From Brucella sp. BE17 (lineage in GTDB: Bacteria > Pseudomonadota > Alphaproteobacteria > Rhizobiales > Rhizobiaceae): a stretch of DNA of 64,000 nucleotides. The number at the start of each line of letters is the position of its first letter. The first letter of the stretch is position 1. A program made the translations under genes and the position numbers. Below, piece after piece: positions 7,954-17,189 of the stretch. The notes under the pieces were generated by a model, which searched no databases, was not told where the DNA came from, and saw only the letters and a program-made list of their open reading frames with translations. The stretch lies in the NCBI RefSeq assembly GCF_039545455.1, contig NZ_CP154467.1, positions 2,286,139 through 2,350,138 of the forward strand, given 5' to 3'.

Positions 7954-9025
7954 AGCTTTCGATCCCAAGAGCCTGCGGCAATGGTGGCCCAAACCGGCAC
8001 AGCCCAGACCAATCGTCATTTTCGGTGCAGGCTCCATTGTCAGCGACGCGCATCTGCCGGCCTATAAAAAGGGCGGTTTTCGGGTGGCGGGTATTTTCGA
8101 CCCAAACTGGGACAAGGCGAAGCAACTCGCTGAGCCATTCGGAATTAAAGCATTTTCTAATATAGATGAGGCGCTGGCAGTCGAAGGCGCGATTTTCGAT
8201 CTGGCAACGCCGCCGTCAGCCCATGCTTCTATTCTCTCGCAATTGCCGCACGGGGCTGCCGTTCTGATCCAGAAGCCGATGGGTGCCGATCTTGATGCGG
8301 CAACACAAATTCTGAAAATCTGCCGTGAGCGCAAGCTGAAAGCTGCGGTCAATTTCCAGCTTCGTTTCGCGCCGATGATGCTGGCTCTTTACGATGCCGT
8401 CGACAAGGGCCTGCTCGGCGAAGTGGTGGACTTTGACGCTTGGCTGGCACTTGATACACCTTGGCACTTATGGGCTTTCCTCAAAGGCCTGCCGCGCATC
8501 GAACTCACCATGCATTCGATCCATTATCTCGATTTCGTGCGCGGTCTGCTTGGCAATCCGCAAGGCGTACATGCCAAAACGCTTGGCCATCCCAATCACG
8601 ATGTCGCGCAAACCCGCACGGCGGCGATCCTCGATTATGGCGACCGCGTGCGTTGTGCGCTGTCGATCAATCACGACCATGGCTTCGGGCGCAAATTTCA
8701 GGCCTGCGAGTTTCGTATCTGTGGCACAAAAGGTGCGGCCTATGTCAAGCTTGGCGTCAATCTCGACTATCCGCATGGCGAGCCGGATGAGCTCTGGATC
8801 AAAGCCAAGAATCAGGACGACTGGGTGCAGGTGCCGCTTGAAGGTGCGTGGTTCCCGGATGCCTTCCTCAATCGTATGGCGCAATTGCAACGTTTTGCTT
8901 GCTGCGAGGATGCAGAACTGACCGGCTCGGTCGAGGATGCCTGGCACACCATGGCTCTGGTCGAAGCCGCCTATCAGTCGAGCAGCTTGCCGGCCACGCC
9001 GCTTGCCGCAAAGCCGGAGTTTTGA
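7946..9025 (+). CDS. Gfo/Idh/MocA-family dehydrogenase, candidate L-fucose dehydrogenase
   Basis: A 359-residue protein with an N-terminal Rossmann fold ([19 protein letters not shown], residues about 24-42) and the family's conserved lysine motif in [12 protein letters not shown], near residue 112. The C-terminal alpha/beta domain follows. Such enzymes oxidise or reduce sugars with NAD(P). With a mutarotase before it and a lactonase and aldonate dehydratase in the locus, the best guess is oxidation of the free 6-deoxyhexose to its lactone. In other fucose loci the first dehydrogenase is often an SDR or AKR, so this assignment is inferred from context. Confidence 0.8.
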   Translation: MTKAFDPKSLRQWWPKPAQPRPIVIFGAGSIVSDAHLPAYKKGGFRVAGIFDPNWDKAKQLAEPFGIKAFSNIDEALAVEGAIFDLATPPSAHASILSQLPHGAAVLIQKPMGADLDAATQILKICRERKLKAAVNFQLRFAPMMLALYDAVDKGLLGEVVDFDAWLALDTPWHLWAFLKGLPRIELTMHSIHYLDFVRGLLGNPQGVHAKTLGHPNHDVAQTRTAAILDYGDRVRCALSINHDHGFGRKFQACEFRICGTKGAAYVKLGVNLDYPHGEPDELWIKAKNQDDWVQVPLEGAWFPDAFLNRMAQLQRFACCEDAELTGSVEDAWHTMALVEAAYQSSSLPATPLAAKPEF

Positions 9026-9474
9026 TGATGAGCGAGCAGACGATCTATTTTGAAGACTACGCTTTGGGCCATGAGCGCTTAACCTCTGGCCGCACCATCA
9101 CAGAGACGGATTTCGTGGTTCATGCAGGCCACACCGGCGATTTCTTTCCGCACCATATGGATGCAGAATTTGCAAAAACCCTACCCGGTGGCCAACGTAT
9201 CGCGCATGGCACGATGGTCTTTGCCATCGGCGTCGGACTGACTGCGACACTGATTAATCCGGTTGCATTTTCCTATGGCTATGACCGACTTCGTTTCGTG
9301 CGTCCGGTGCATATTGGCGATACGATCCGCACGCGTGTAACGATCAGCGCAAAAGAAAACGACCCAAAGCGCGCAAATATGGGCCGTGTGACCGAGCGTT
9401 GCGAAGTGCTTAATCAGCGGGATGAAGTGGTGCTGGCTTGCGACCACATTCTGCTTGTCGAACGGAAGGCATAA
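9025..9474 (+). CDS. MaoC-like (hot-dog fold) dehydratase
   Basis: This 149-residue protein shows the MaoC hydratase 2 pattern: [21 protein letters not shown] (residues about 26-46, with the D and H of the active site) and [14 protein letters not shown]. The start overlaps the preceding stop (TGATGATG; ATG at 9025 or 9028). MaoC domains usually hydrate enoyl-CoA or related esters. It has no obvious place in the free-acid fucose route, but it could belong with the CaiB/BaiF CoA-transferase at the window's left edge. Its presence inside the operon suggests a branch step or side-product removal. Confidence 0.82.
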   Translation: MMSEQTIYFEDYALGHERLTSGRTITETDFVVHAGHTGDFFPHHMDAEFAKTLPGGQRIAHGTMVFAIGVGLTATLINPVAFSYGYDRLRFVRPVHIGDTIRTRVTISAKENDPKRANMGRVTERCEVLNQRDEVVLACDHILLVERKA

Positions 9475-9475
9475 C

Positions 9476-10210
9476 ATGACAATACGATTTGATGGCAAAG
9501 TAGCACTGGTTACAGCGGCCGCCCAAGGCATCGGCAGGGCCAGCGCCTTGGCTTTTGCCGAGGCCGGAGCCACAGTTTATGCAACCGACATCAACGAGGC
9601 TGCACTCGAAGAGATCGAAGGCGTTTCGGGCATTATCACGCGCAAGCTCAATGTGCTTGACGAGACGGAAGTGAAGGCAACGATCGCCGAGATTGGTGAG
9701 GTCGATATTCTGTTCAACTGTGCCGGGGTCGTCCATGGCGGTTCTATCCTCGACATGGCGGAAGAAGATCTCGATTTTGCTGTCAATCTCAATGTCAAGG
9801 CGATGATCCGCACCATTCGCGCCGTGTTGCCGGGTATGCTGGAGCGGGGAGACGGCTCTATCGTCAATATGGCTTCAGTAGCGTCGAGCGTGAAGGGTGT
9901 TCCAAACCGCTTTGCCTATGGCGTGACCAAGGCTGCCGTCATCGGATTGACCAAGTCTGTCGCCGCTGACTACGTGGCCAAGGGCATCCGCTGCAACGCC
10001 ATCTGCCCCGGCACGGTGGAAAGCCCGTCCTTGCGGGACCGCCTGCGGGCACAGGGCGATTACGAGGAACAACGCGCCGCTTTCATTGCGCGTCAACCGA
10101 TTGGCCGTATCGGTCAGCCGGAAGAAATTGCCGATCTCGCCGTCTATCTCGCCGGTGCCACCTATACGACAGGTCAGGCCTATAACATTGATGGCGGCTG
10201 GAGCATCTAG
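9476..10210 (+). CDS. SDR dehydrogenase, probable 2-keto-3-deoxy-L-fuconate dehydrogenase
   Basis: Start ATG 9476 lies 1 base after the MaoC stop; 244 residues. It is a classical SDR with a slightly altered cofactor motif (TAAAQGIG), NCAG, and the catalytic Ser...Tyr-x-x-x-Lys in FAYGVTKAAV. The stretch SSVKGVPNRFAYGVTKAA and the following CPGTVESPSL are characteristic of the BDH2/DHRS6-like subgroup. That subgroup includes the bacterial enzymes that oxidise 2-keto-3-deoxy-L-fuconate to the 2,4-diketo acid with NAD. The next gene encodes the matching diketo-acid hydrolase, which supports this role. Confidence 0.85.
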   Translation: MTIRFDGKVALVTAAAQGIGRASALAFAEAGATVYATDINEAALEEIEGVSGIITRKLNVLDETEVKATIAEIGEVDILFNCAGVVHGGSILDMAEEDLDFAVNLNVKAMIRTIRAVLPGMLERGDGSIVNMASVASSVKGVPNRFAYGVTKAAVIGLTKSVAADYVAKGIRCNAICPGTVESPSLRDRLRAQGDYEEQRAAFIARQPIGRIGQPEEIADLAVYLAGATYTTGQAYNIDGGWSI

Positions 10211-10251
10211 CCCTGTCTCCACCCGCTTAATGCCCCCAAAGGAGTAACCCC

Positions 10252-11097
10252 ATGAAATTTCTTCGCTATGGCGCAACCGGACAGGAAAAGCCGGGCCTTC
10301 TCGATGCTGATGGTACGATCCGCGATCTATCAGCCCATGTTTCCGATTTGTCGGGTGCAACCCTCAACCCCGATGCGCTGGCAAAGCTTGGTGCACTCGA
10401 TGTGAATGCGCTGCCCAAAGTCGAAGGAAATCCGCGCCTTGGCCCTTGCGTTGCCGGTACCGGAAAGTTTATCTGCATCGGTCTCAACTATGCCGATCAC
10501 GCAGCAGAATCCGGCATGACTGTGCCACCAGAGCCAGTTATTTTCATGAAAGCCACTTCGGCCATTGTCGGCCCCAATGATGATCTTCTTATCCCGCGCG
10601 GATCGGAAAAGACCGACTGGGAAGTCGAGCTTGGCATCGTGATCGGTAAGACCGCGAAATACGTCTCGGAAGAAGATGCGCTCGATTATGTTGCCGGCTA
10701 TTGCACCGTGCATGATGTGTCGGAACGCGCCTTCCAGACCGAGCGCGCCGGTCAGTGGACCAAGGGCAAATCCTGCGACACGTTTGGCCCCACCGGCCCT
10801 TGGCTGGTGACCAAGGACGAGATTACCGATCCGCAGAACCTTGCTATGTGGCTTAAGGTCAACGGCGAAACCATGCAGGACGGCTCGTCCAAGACCATGG
10901 TCTATGGCGTGCGTCATCTGGTGTCCTATCTTTCGCAGTTCATGTCGCTGCAACCCGGCGACATTATCTCCACCGGCACGCCCCCGGGTGTCGGCATGGG
11001 CATGAAGCCGCCGCGTTACCTTACGGCTGGCGATGTCGTCGAACTCGGTATCGAAGGTCTGGGTACACAGAAGCAAAACGTGCGCGCTGATAGCTGA
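10252..11097 (+). CDS. FAH-family hydrolase, probable 2,4-diketo-3-deoxy-L-fuconate hydrolase
   Basis: AAAGGAG precedes the ATG at 10252; 281 residues. The fumarylacetoacetate-hydrolase fold is clear: GLNYADHAAESG, the metal-binding acidic residues in DWEVELGIVIG and HDVSERAFQ, FGPTGPWLV and the C-terminal GDIISTGTPPGVG. In the established L-fuconate route a protein of this kind cleaves the 2,4-diketo acid to pyruvate and L-lactate. Position between the SDR and the fuconate dehydratase fits. A generic ureidoglycolate-lyase label, often given to this family, is unlikely here. Confidence 0.87.
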   Translation: MKFLRYGATGQEKPGLLDADGTIRDLSAHVSDLSGATLNPDALAKLGALDVNALPKVEGNPRLGPCVAGTGKFICIGLNYADHAAESGMTVPPEPVIFMKATSAIVGPNDDLLIPRGSEKTDWEVELGIVIGKTAKYVSEEDALDYVAGYCTVHDVSERAFQTERAGQWTKGKSCDTFGPTGPWLVTKDEITDPQNLAMWLKVNGETMQDGSSKTMVYGVRHLVSYLSQFMSLQPGDIISTGTPPGVGMGMKPPRYLTAGDVVELGIEGLGTQKQNVRADS

Positions 11098-11110
11098 TGG
11101 CAGACAAATC

Positions 11111-12388
11111 ATGACAAAAATCACTGATCTGCGCGTCTTCGATCTGCGCTTTCCGACGTCGCAAAGTCTGGACGGTTCGGATGCGATGAACCCGGACCCT
11201 GATTATTCCGCTGCTTATGTCATTCTCGATACGGATGACGAAGCGATGAAAGGCCATGGTCTGACTTTTACCATCGGTCGCGGCAATGATATCTGTTGCC
11301 AAGCCATTCTTGCCATGCGCCATCTGGTGGTTGGCACTGACCTCGACGAGGTTCGTGCAGCACCGGGAAAGTTCTGGCGCGATTTGACCAGTGATAGCCA
11401 GTTGCGTTGGATCGGGCCGGACAAGGGTGCGATGCATCTGGCAACCGGAGCCGTGGTCAACGCGTTCTGGGACCTGCTCGCCAAACAGTCCGGCAAGCCG
11501 GTGTGGCGACTTGTATCCGAGCTTTCGCCCGAGGAAATCGCCGATATCGTCGATTACCGATATCTAACCGATGTGCTGACCCGCGACGAAGCAGTCGAAA
11601 TCCTGCGCAAGGCCGAAAGCGGCAAGGCGGAGCGAATCGCAAATCTCGAAGCCAAGGGGTACCCTTGCTATACGACCTCGGCAGGCTGGCTTGGCTATGA
11701 TGACGACAAACTGCGCCGTCTCTGTCAGGAGGCGATCGATCAGGGTTTTGACCACGTCAAGATGAAGGTTGGCCGCGATCTGGAAGACGATATTCGGCGG
11801 CTTACTATCGCTCGTGAGGTGATCGGCCCGGATCGTTATCTGATGATCGATGCCAATCAGGTCTGGGAAGTCGATCAGGCTATCGAATGGGTCAACAGGC
11901 TTGCCTTCTCAAAGCCGTTCTTCATTGAGGAGCCGACCAGCCCGGATGATGTTGCAGGTCATCGCAAGATCCGCGAAGCCATTGGCGATGTGAAGGTGGC
12001 AACCGGTGAAATGTGCCAGAACCGCATCATGTTCAAGCAGTTCATCGCTGAAGGTGCCATCGATATCGTACAGATCGATAGTTGCCGCATGGGCGGCTTG
12101 AATGAAGTGCTGGCGGTGCTTCTGATTGCCGCAAAGTATAATAAGCCTGTCTGGCCGCACGCGGGCGGTGTTGGCTTGTGCGAATATGTGCAGCATCTCT
12201 CAATGATCGATTATGTCGCGGTTTCCGGTACACTCGATGGCCGGGTAATCGAATATGTCGATCATTTGCACGAGCATTTTCTCGACCCTTGCGTGATCAA
12301 GAATGCGGCCTACATGCCGCCGTCACTGCCGGGCTTTTCCATTGAAATGAAACCGCAATCGATTGCCGATTATACGTTCAAGGGTTAG
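11111..12388 (+). CDS. Enolase-superfamily L-fuconate dehydratase
   Basis: The 425-residue protein has the mandelate-racemase/enolase layout: an N-terminal capping domain to about residue 130, then a barrel with K-x-K at 217-219 (VKMKVG), metal ligands in MIDANQ, FIEEP and TGEMC, and the catalytic His at 350 (PHAGGVG). Length and catalytic spacing match L-fuconate dehydratase (FucD). Metal-dependent dehydration gives 2-keto-3-deoxy-L-fuconate for the SDR two genes upstream. ATG 11111 is chosen because earlier codons overlap the preceding gene. It is the last gene before a terminator. Confidence 0.9.
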   Translation: MTKITDLRVFDLRFPTSQSLDGSDAMNPDPDYSAAYVILDTDDEAMKGHGLTFTIGRGNDICCQAILAMRHLVVGTDLDEVRAAPGKFWRDLTSDSQLRWIGPDKGAMHLATGAVVNAFWDLLAKQSGKPVWRLVSELSPEEIADIVDYRYLTDVLTRDEAVEILRKAESGKAERIANLEAKGYPCYTTSAGWLGYDDDKLRRLCQEAIDQGFDHVKMKVGRDLEDDIRRLTIAREVIGPDRYLMIDANQVWEVDQAIEWVNRLAFSKPFFIEEPTSPDDVAGHRKIREAIGDVKVATGEMCQNRIMFKQFIAEGAIDIVQIDSCRMGGLNEVLAVLLIAAKYNKPVWPHAGGVGLCEYVQHLSMIDYVAVSGTLDGRVIEYVDHLHEHFLDPCVIKNAAYMPPSLPGFSIEMKPQSIADYTFKG

Positions 12389-12396
12389 CCTATAAA

Positions 12397-12476
12397 GCCG
12401 CGCTGTGCATTTTAGTGCCGCGCCTCCTGAAATTGGTTCACCCTTTCAGGGATGCACTCCGACAGCGCGGTTTTTT
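12397..12476 (+). terminator. Composite terminator of the deoxysugar operon
   Basis: The outer stem pairs GCCGCGCTGT (12397-12406) with ACAGCGCGGT (12462-12471) and runs into TTTTTT. It is extended by GTGCAT/ATGCAC, and an inner CCTGAAA/TTTCAGG hairpin is nested inside. The 3' end touches the stop codon of the minus-strand permease, so the element serves convergent genes. Confidence 0.8.
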
Positions 12477-12915
12477 AAAGAAAGCGGATCATCAATGCGC
12501 CAGTGAGGAGCAGAACTGCGCCACCAATACGCCCTGCAGTGATTTCACGTGCCGCCATACCCATGAAACCTATACGATCAACGGCGAGCCCAGCCAGTAG
12601 TTGCCCTGTAACAGCAAGGCCCATGACGGCGGCGGCGCCAATATGGGGTGTCAGTATGATCGACGTTGTCACATAGATGCATCCAAGCGCGCCGCCGGCC
12701 ACAAACAGCCATGCCGGCGGTATATGGAAATTGGGTATGGTGCCGGTGGCTTTTGTTGTAATCGCTGCGACCAGTGCCAGAATGATAGCGCCCGCCAGAA
12801 AGGAAATGGCGGCGGCGGTAACAGGAGAGCCAAGGCCGCGCGAAAGCGCCGCATTAATGGGTGCCTGAAGCGCGATGCAGGCACCCGAAAGAATGCCGAA
12901 TAAGGTCCACAGCAT
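12475..12915 (-). CDS. YdcZ/DUF606-type small membrane transporter (DMT superfamily)
   Basis: A strong AGGAG site fixes the start at 12915 (MLWTLFGILSG), giving 146 residues in about five hydrophobic segments. ALQAPINAALSRGLGSPV and GGALGCIYVTTS are typical of the DUF606/YdcZ family, half-size relatives of the EamA drug/metabolite transporters thought to act as dimers. It sits alone, convergent to the sugar operon. Substrate unknown. Confidence 0.85.
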   Translation of the reverse strand: MLWTLFGILSGACIALQAPINAALSRGLGSPVTAAAISFLAGAIILALVAAITTKATGTIPNFHIPPAWLFVAGGALGCIYVTTSIILTPHIGAAAVMGLAVTGQLLAGLAVDRIGFMGMAAREITAGRIGGAVLLLTGALMIRFL

Positions 12916-13163
12916 AGATGAATTCTCCTGATTTCTAAAAGTGGCCGCTTCGTATCGGAGCATTGAGTAATGGCAGACGATCCGGGCGACAAGCCCGCAG
13001 CGGTTTTTTTGTGCCCGGCATTGCCACAGCATCGGGGCCGCCTGCTGCCAGCTTTCGATTTCCTATTTTAAATCAAAAATTTCTCAGCTATATTTGCTAC
13101 TAAATTAGCAGCTAAATCCTTTCTATTCCCTGTGCTGTCTAGTGTAGATTGGAGTTAGTTGGG

Positions 13164-14243
13164 ATGGGTGCTCGGTTTAAATTCCTGCATGCCGATGGCT
13201 GTTCGGCTGCGGAGATCAAAAAAATTGACTGGTCCGAAAATCCTTTGGGAACGCCAGATACATGGCCGGCGTCGTTGCGCACGGTTGTGCAGATGATGTT
13301 GGCGTCGCATTTTCCGAAGGCGGTTGTCTGGGGCCCGCAATATATCACGCTTTTCAATGATGCGTTTCGCCCGATTCTCGGCGCCAAGAAGAACTGCATG
13401 GGGCGTCCCTTTAACGAAATCTGGTCTGAAGCCTGGGACGAAATCGCGCCGATTGCCGAAAAAGCCTATCGGGGTGAGGCGACGTTCATCGAAGATTTTC
13501 CGTTGCTTATCGAGCGCTATGGCTATCCTGAACAATGCTATTTCACCTTCTGCTATAGTCCGATCCGTTTGGAAGACGGCAGCGTCGGCGGCATGATGGA
13601 TACGGTCATCGAGGCGACGGCCAAGGTTCAGGCGGAAAAGAACGCCGCCGTCTTCAATGCTGAACTGGCGCATCGGATCAAGAACACCTTTAGCGTAGTC
13701 AACGCCATTGCCAACCAGACGTTTCACGATGTCGACAGCGAGAAGCTCGACATTTTCGCCAAGCGCCTTTCAGCGCTCAGCAATGCGCATGACGTGCTCA
13801 GGCTTGGCAGGACCTCCCAGGGTGCGCTGGCGCAGATCATTGGCGGTATCGTTTCGGCACTCGGCGTTGAGGGCAGGGTTGACACTGAAATACCCGATAT
13901 TGCGATCGGCTCTAAGGGAGCAGCTTCTACTTCTCTGCTCATTCACGAACTGATGACGAATGCCATAAAATATGGCGCGCTTTCCAACGACAAGGGTCGC
14001 GTTCATATCGAAGCGTCTATTGTGACGGATGAAAATACTGACAATCTTTTCTTGCACTGGAAGGAAGAGGGCGGCCCTGAAGTCTCCAAACCGAGCCGCA
14101 AAGGTTTTGGTACCAAGCTCATCAGGATGGGTTTGCTGGGCGCGGGCAAGGTGACAATGGATTTCCTGCCGCAAGGTTTTGAGGCACAAATGCTGGCCCC
14201 GCTTTATGAATTGCAGTCAGATGTCCATGACAATAACGTGTGA
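13164..14243 (+). CDS. HWE-family sensor histidine kinase with PAS-like domain
   Basis: ATG 13164 with GGAG nine bases upstream gives 359 residues. Residues about 10-155 form a PAS-like sensor (KAVVWGPQYITLFNDAFRP, GRPFNEIW). The kinase part has the phospho-acceptor H-box LAHRIKNTFSVV (His170), the N-box LIHELMTNAIKYGAL and the HWE hallmark LHWKEEGGP. No membrane segment is seen, so it is a soluble sensor. No response regulator is adjacent, as is common for HWE kinases of the general stress response in this order. The PAS domain lacks the cysteine motif of LOV photoreceptors, so light sensing is not supported. Confidence 0.9.
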   Translation: MGARFKFLHADGCSAAEIKKIDWSENPLGTPDTWPASLRTVVQMMLASHFPKAVVWGPQYITLFNDAFRPILGAKKNCMGRPFNEIWSEAWDEIAPIAEKAYRGEATFIEDFPLLIERYGYPEQCYFTFCYSPIRLEDGSVGGMMDTVIEATAKVQAEKNAAVFNAELAHRIKNTFSVVNAIANQTFHDVDSEKLDIFAKRLSALSNAHDVLRLGRTSQGALAQIIGGIVSALGVEGRVDTEIPDIAIGSKGAASTSLLIHELMTNAIKYGALSNDKGRVHIEASIVTDENTDNLFLHWKEEGGPEVSKPSRKGFGTKLIRMGLLGAGKVTMDFLPQGFEAQMLAPLYELQSDVHDNNV

Positions 14244-14300
14244 TGCCGGATTTCTACCTGATACGATAAAATGTAGCACGCTTTAGTTTCGTAAGTGATG

Positions 14301-14334
14301 CGTCGGCAAGCTTGGCCGACGATAATTCCTTTTT
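14301..14334 (+). terminator. Weak terminator-like hairpin after the HWE kinase
   Basis: A 7-bp stem CGTCGGC/GCCGACG (14301-14307 with 14315-14321) is followed after 8 bases by TTTTT. It lies 57 bases beyond the kinase stop. The T-run is displaced from the stem, so intrinsic termination is uncertain. Confidence 0.4.
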
Positions 14335-14434
14335 CACATCGCTGCTTGCCGCGTGATTCACGACATATCGATCTGCATTTAATTATGCAACTGATGCAAC
14401 GCCTTCAAATATAGCTTGAATAAAAGGAATTTAC

Positions 14435-14509
14435 TGGTGCTGCGAGGGAGGTTTGAACTCCCGACCTCTCCATTACCAATGGAGTGCTCTACCACTGAGC
14501 TACCGCAGC
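14435..14509 (-). tRNA. tRNA-Thr (anticodon GGT)
   Basis: Read on the minus strand, a 7-bp acceptor stem GCTGCGG/TCGCAGC (last pair G-T), a D arm with AGCTCAGTGGT, anticodon stem CTCCA/TGGAG around loop TTGGTAA, and a GTTCAAAC T loop form a full cloverleaf ending in encoded ACCA. The anticodon GGT reads ACC threonine codons. Confidence 0.95.
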
Positions 14510-14644
14510 AATCTCTTGAGTGCGGCGGACTTCTGCCACATCATTCGGCAAATCGCAAGCGACCATGCGAAATTCTTTTTGCAGAATGTGGAAATCGTTA
14601 AAAATGGGCATTTCACGTCGCTTTCTAACGGTGTAAACAAGGCC

Positions 14645-14836
14645 ATGAGCGACAAGACAGTAAATCCGGAAAAGCAGGATCAGGCGGACCGCCACAAAAA
14701 GCGGCTGGCAGAGCAGTTGCGCACCAATCTGATGCGCCGTAAGGAGCAGGCGCGTTCGCGCCGTGCAGGCGAGGCTGATCTGCGCAACGATGGTATTTCC
14801 GCTGCCAGCGAAGAAAAAGACCAGGGCGACATATAG
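14645..14836 (+). CDS. Small highly charged hypothetical protein upstream of murA
   Basis: The 63-residue product (MSDKTVNPEKQDQADRHKKR, then RTNLMRRKEQARSRR) is rich in Lys, Arg, Glu and Asp, with no membrane segment. A similar short charged protein just before murA is a recurring arrangement in this group of alphaproteobacteria, as far as I recall. Function unknown; nucleic-acid binding is conceivable from charge alone. The longer open frame beginning at 14453 runs back into the tRNA and is not the gene. Confidence 0.7.
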   Translation: MSDKTVNPEKQDQADRHKKRLAEQLRTNLMRRKEQARSRRAGEADLRNDGISAASEEKDQGDI

Positions 14837-14875
14837 GACAACAGAATCGGCCCCAAAATCGGTTAAGATTTTTGG

Positions 14876-14946
14876 AATGTATGATGCGTAGATAAAATAT
14901 TGAGACACGACCTTTGTGCGCCCCGATGGATGCACGGCGCTTTAAT
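14876..14946 (+). repeat. Intergenic repeat, copy 1 (upstream of murA)
   Basis: This block shares a diverged but clear pattern with 16497-16567: an ATGCGTAGAT motif, an AATA segment, CGACCTTTGTGCG, then ATGGATGCACGGCGCT and a final TTAA. The GTGCG and CGCAC parts can pair as a hairpin. It looks like a dispersed palindromic repeat of the kind common between genes in Brucellaceae. Confidence 0.55.
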
Positions 14947-15163
14947 GACGCAAAAACCCTTTCTTGAAGATCATGCGCGCCTAAGGTAAAAGCGCGTTCC
15001 TGTTCCCGGCAAAGATTACCGTCAGAAAGCGATTCGCAATCAAACGTAGTCTTGCCGCGAGACGCTCTATTTTATCAGACATTGCCGCCGCGCCTCGAAG
15101 GCAACTGGCGACGGCTCCAATTGATTACCGGACGCCACGCGCCGGCTTGGAAGGTGAAACAGC

Positions 15164-16456
15164 ATGGATCGCATCAAAATCATTGGCGGCAACAAGCTCA
15201 ATGGCGTCATTCCCATCTCCGGGGCCAAAAATGCCGCGTTGCCACTGATGATCGCCTCGCTTCTCACCGACGATACGCTGACGCTCGAAAACGTGCCGCA
15301 TCTGGCCGATGTCGAACAATTGATCCGCATTTTGGGCAATCATGGCGTCGACTATTCAGTCAATGGCCGCCGCGAGCACCAGAATGGTGCCTATTCGCGC
15401 ACCATACATTTCACTGCGCGCACCATTGTCGACACCACAGCGCCCTATGAGCTGGTTTCAAAAATGCGTGCGAGCTTCTGGGTGATCGGCCCGCTTCTGG
15501 CGCGCATGGGCGAGGCCAATGTGTCGCTGCCGGGTGGCTGTGCCATCGGCACACGCCCGGTTGATCTCTTGCTCGAATGCCTCCAGGCGCTGGGTGCCAA
15601 GATTGATATCGAAAACGGATATGCCAAGGCGCGTGCGCCCAAAGGCGGGCTCGTCGGTGCGCATTATACATTCCCGAAAGTTTCGGTCGGCGCCACCCAT
15701 GTCATGCTGATGGCCGCAGCGCTTGCCAGGGGCGAAACGGTCATTGAGAACGCGGCGCGCGAGCCGGAGGTCGTCAATCTCGCCGACTGCCTCAATGCTA
15801 TGGGCGCAAAGATTTCGGGTGCAGGCACCAGCACGATCCACATTGAGGGCGTCACAAGCCTGTCGGGTGCGCGTGTGCGCGTTATCCCGGACCGTATTGA
15901 AACCGGCACCTATGCCATGGCGGTTGCCATGACCGGTGGCGACGTATTGCTGGAAGGCGCAGAAGGCAGCCTGCTTTCTTCGGCACTCGACACATTGCGT
16001 CAGGCGGGTGCTGAGATCACTGAAACCAATAGCGGTATCCGCGTGGTGCGCAACGGCCACGGCATTCATCCGGTCGATGTCACCACCGATCCTTTCCCCG
16101 GCTTCCCAACGGATCTTCAGGCGCAGTTCATGGGCCTTATGACCATGGCAGAAGGCACCTCGCATATTACCGAGACGATTTTTGAAAACCGTTTCATGCA
16201 TGTGCAGGAACTGGCGCGACTGGGTGCAAAAATCTCGCTTTCCGGCCAGACGGCCACGGTTGAGGGCGTCGAACGCCTTAAGGGTGCGCAGGTCATGGCG
16301 ACCGATCTGCGTGCTTCCGTATCGCTGGTCATTGCCGGTCTTGCTGCTGAAGGCGAAACCACGGTCAACCGCGTCTATCACCTCGATCGCGGTTTCGAGC
16401 GTCTGGAAGAAAAGCTTTCGCGCTGCGGCGCTAATGTGGAGCGCATCAGCGGTTGA
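15164..16456 (+). CDS. murA: UDP-N-acetylglucosamine 1-carboxyvinyltransferase
   Basis: 430 residues, full length for MurA, the enzyme that transfers enolpyruvate from PEP to UDP-GlcNAc in the first committed step of peptidoglycan synthesis. [20 protein letters not shown] is the canonical N-terminus with the PEP-contacting lysine (GAKNA at 20-24). The catalytic cysteine is Cys126 in [11 protein letters not shown], so the usual fosfomycin target residue is kept. Two repeats flank the gene, making it a separate transcription unit from hisD. Confidence 0.97.
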   Translation: MDRIKIIGGNKLNGVIPISGAKNAALPLMIASLLTDDTLTLENVPHLADVEQLIRILGNHGVDYSVNGRREHQNGAYSRTIHFTARTIVDTTAPYELVSKMRASFWVIGPLLARMGEANVSLPGGCAIGTRPVDLLLECLQALGAKIDIENGYAKARAPKGGLVGAHYTFPKVSVGATHVMLMAAALARGETVIENAAREPEVVNLADCLNAMGAKISGAGTSTIHIEGVTSLSGARVRVIPDRIETGTYAMAVAMTGGDVLLEGAEGSLLSSALDTLRQAGAEITETNSGIRVVRNGHGIHPVDVTTDPFPGFPTDLQAQFMGLMTMAEGTSHITETIFENRFMHVQELARLGAKISLSGQTATVEGVERLKGAQVMATDLRASVSLVIAGLAAEGETTVNRVYHLDRGFERLEEKLSRCGANVERISG

Positions 16457-16496
16457 TTGTCTAGCGCATCGTACTGTCCGGAAAGCGGAATTTTAG

Positions 16497-16567
16497 GATA
16501 GTACGATACGTAGATTCAATAAGTTAGAGCGACCTTCGTGCGGCAGGATGGACGCACGGCGCTCTAA
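16497..16567 (+). repeat. Intergenic repeat, copy 2 (downstream of murA)
   Basis: Copy of the element at 14876-14946: ATACGTAGAT, AATAAGTTAGAGCGACC, TTCGTGCG, then ATGGACGCACGGCGCTCTAA. TTCGTGCG can pair with CGCACGGC and the outer TTAGAGCG with CGCTCTAA, so this copy folds better than copy 1. Both copies are in the same orientation. Confidence 0.55.
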
Positions 16568-16688
16568 AGCCGGAACGCGTGTTTTGGCTTTTTCAAAACA
16601 CGAACAGCAACAGATTGAAAAGCCTGTCGATTTTTTTGTGTCGGCATGTAAAACTTGGCACGATGTCATCTGAAAATAGCGGGAAACG

Positions 16689-17138
16689 ATGCCGGATATG
16701 GAAATGTTGAAGCTTGCGGCGCTGGATGAAGAAGATTTGCAGGTGTTGTCTACCCATCTTCAGGACGCGGTTCTCAAAATATCCGACCTGCAATATCTGG
16801 CGAAGGAACAGCGGTTTGTTCTGACCGCCAACCGTTTTGCATGGGAAGAGGCGCGGCCAAAACTGTTTCGCAAACCGCAATATCAGCGCCGCCGCACGGC
16901 CCTGCATTTCAACCGCGTGCTGTCGGCGCAGCTTGCTGGTGTTGACCGTACGAAGCCCGACGATGTTCTGTCGCTGCTGGCAATCCGTTTCGCGCCCGGC
17001 GAAACGCCTGCTGGCACAATAGAACTGACATTTTCCGCAAATGCAGCTATCCGTCTTGCGGTGGAATGTATTGAAGCGCAACTGAGTGATCTGGGAGCGG
17101 CATGGGAAACCGAATCCCTGCCGCGTCACGGCGTCTGA
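16689..17138 (+). CDS. DUF2948 family protein
   Basis: 149 residues, MPDMEMLKLAALDEEDLQVL followed by TNRFAWEEA, RRRTALHFNRV and IRLAVECIEAQLSDLGAAW. This is the DUF2948 family, conserved in alphaproteobacteria directly before hisD. No membrane segment or known catalytic motif is visible. It lies 51 bases upstream of hisD in the same direction and is probably cotranscribed. Function not known. Confidence 0.85.
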   Translation: MPDMEMLKLAALDEEDLQVLSTHLQDAVLKISDLQYLAKEQRFVLTANRFAWEEARPKLFRKPQYQRRRTALHFNRVLSAQLAGVDRTKPDDVLSLLAIRFAPGETPAGTIELTFSANAAIRLAVECIEAQLSDLGAAWETESLPRHGV

Positions 17139-17189
17139 CAGGACGGCTTGCACACGGTCCAAGTTAATCAGCATTTGAAGGAATAAAGC

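Noticed and set aside
13324..13373. LOV photoreceptor identity for the HWE kinase
   Set aside because: The PAS-like domain lacks the conserved cysteine motif of LOV domains.
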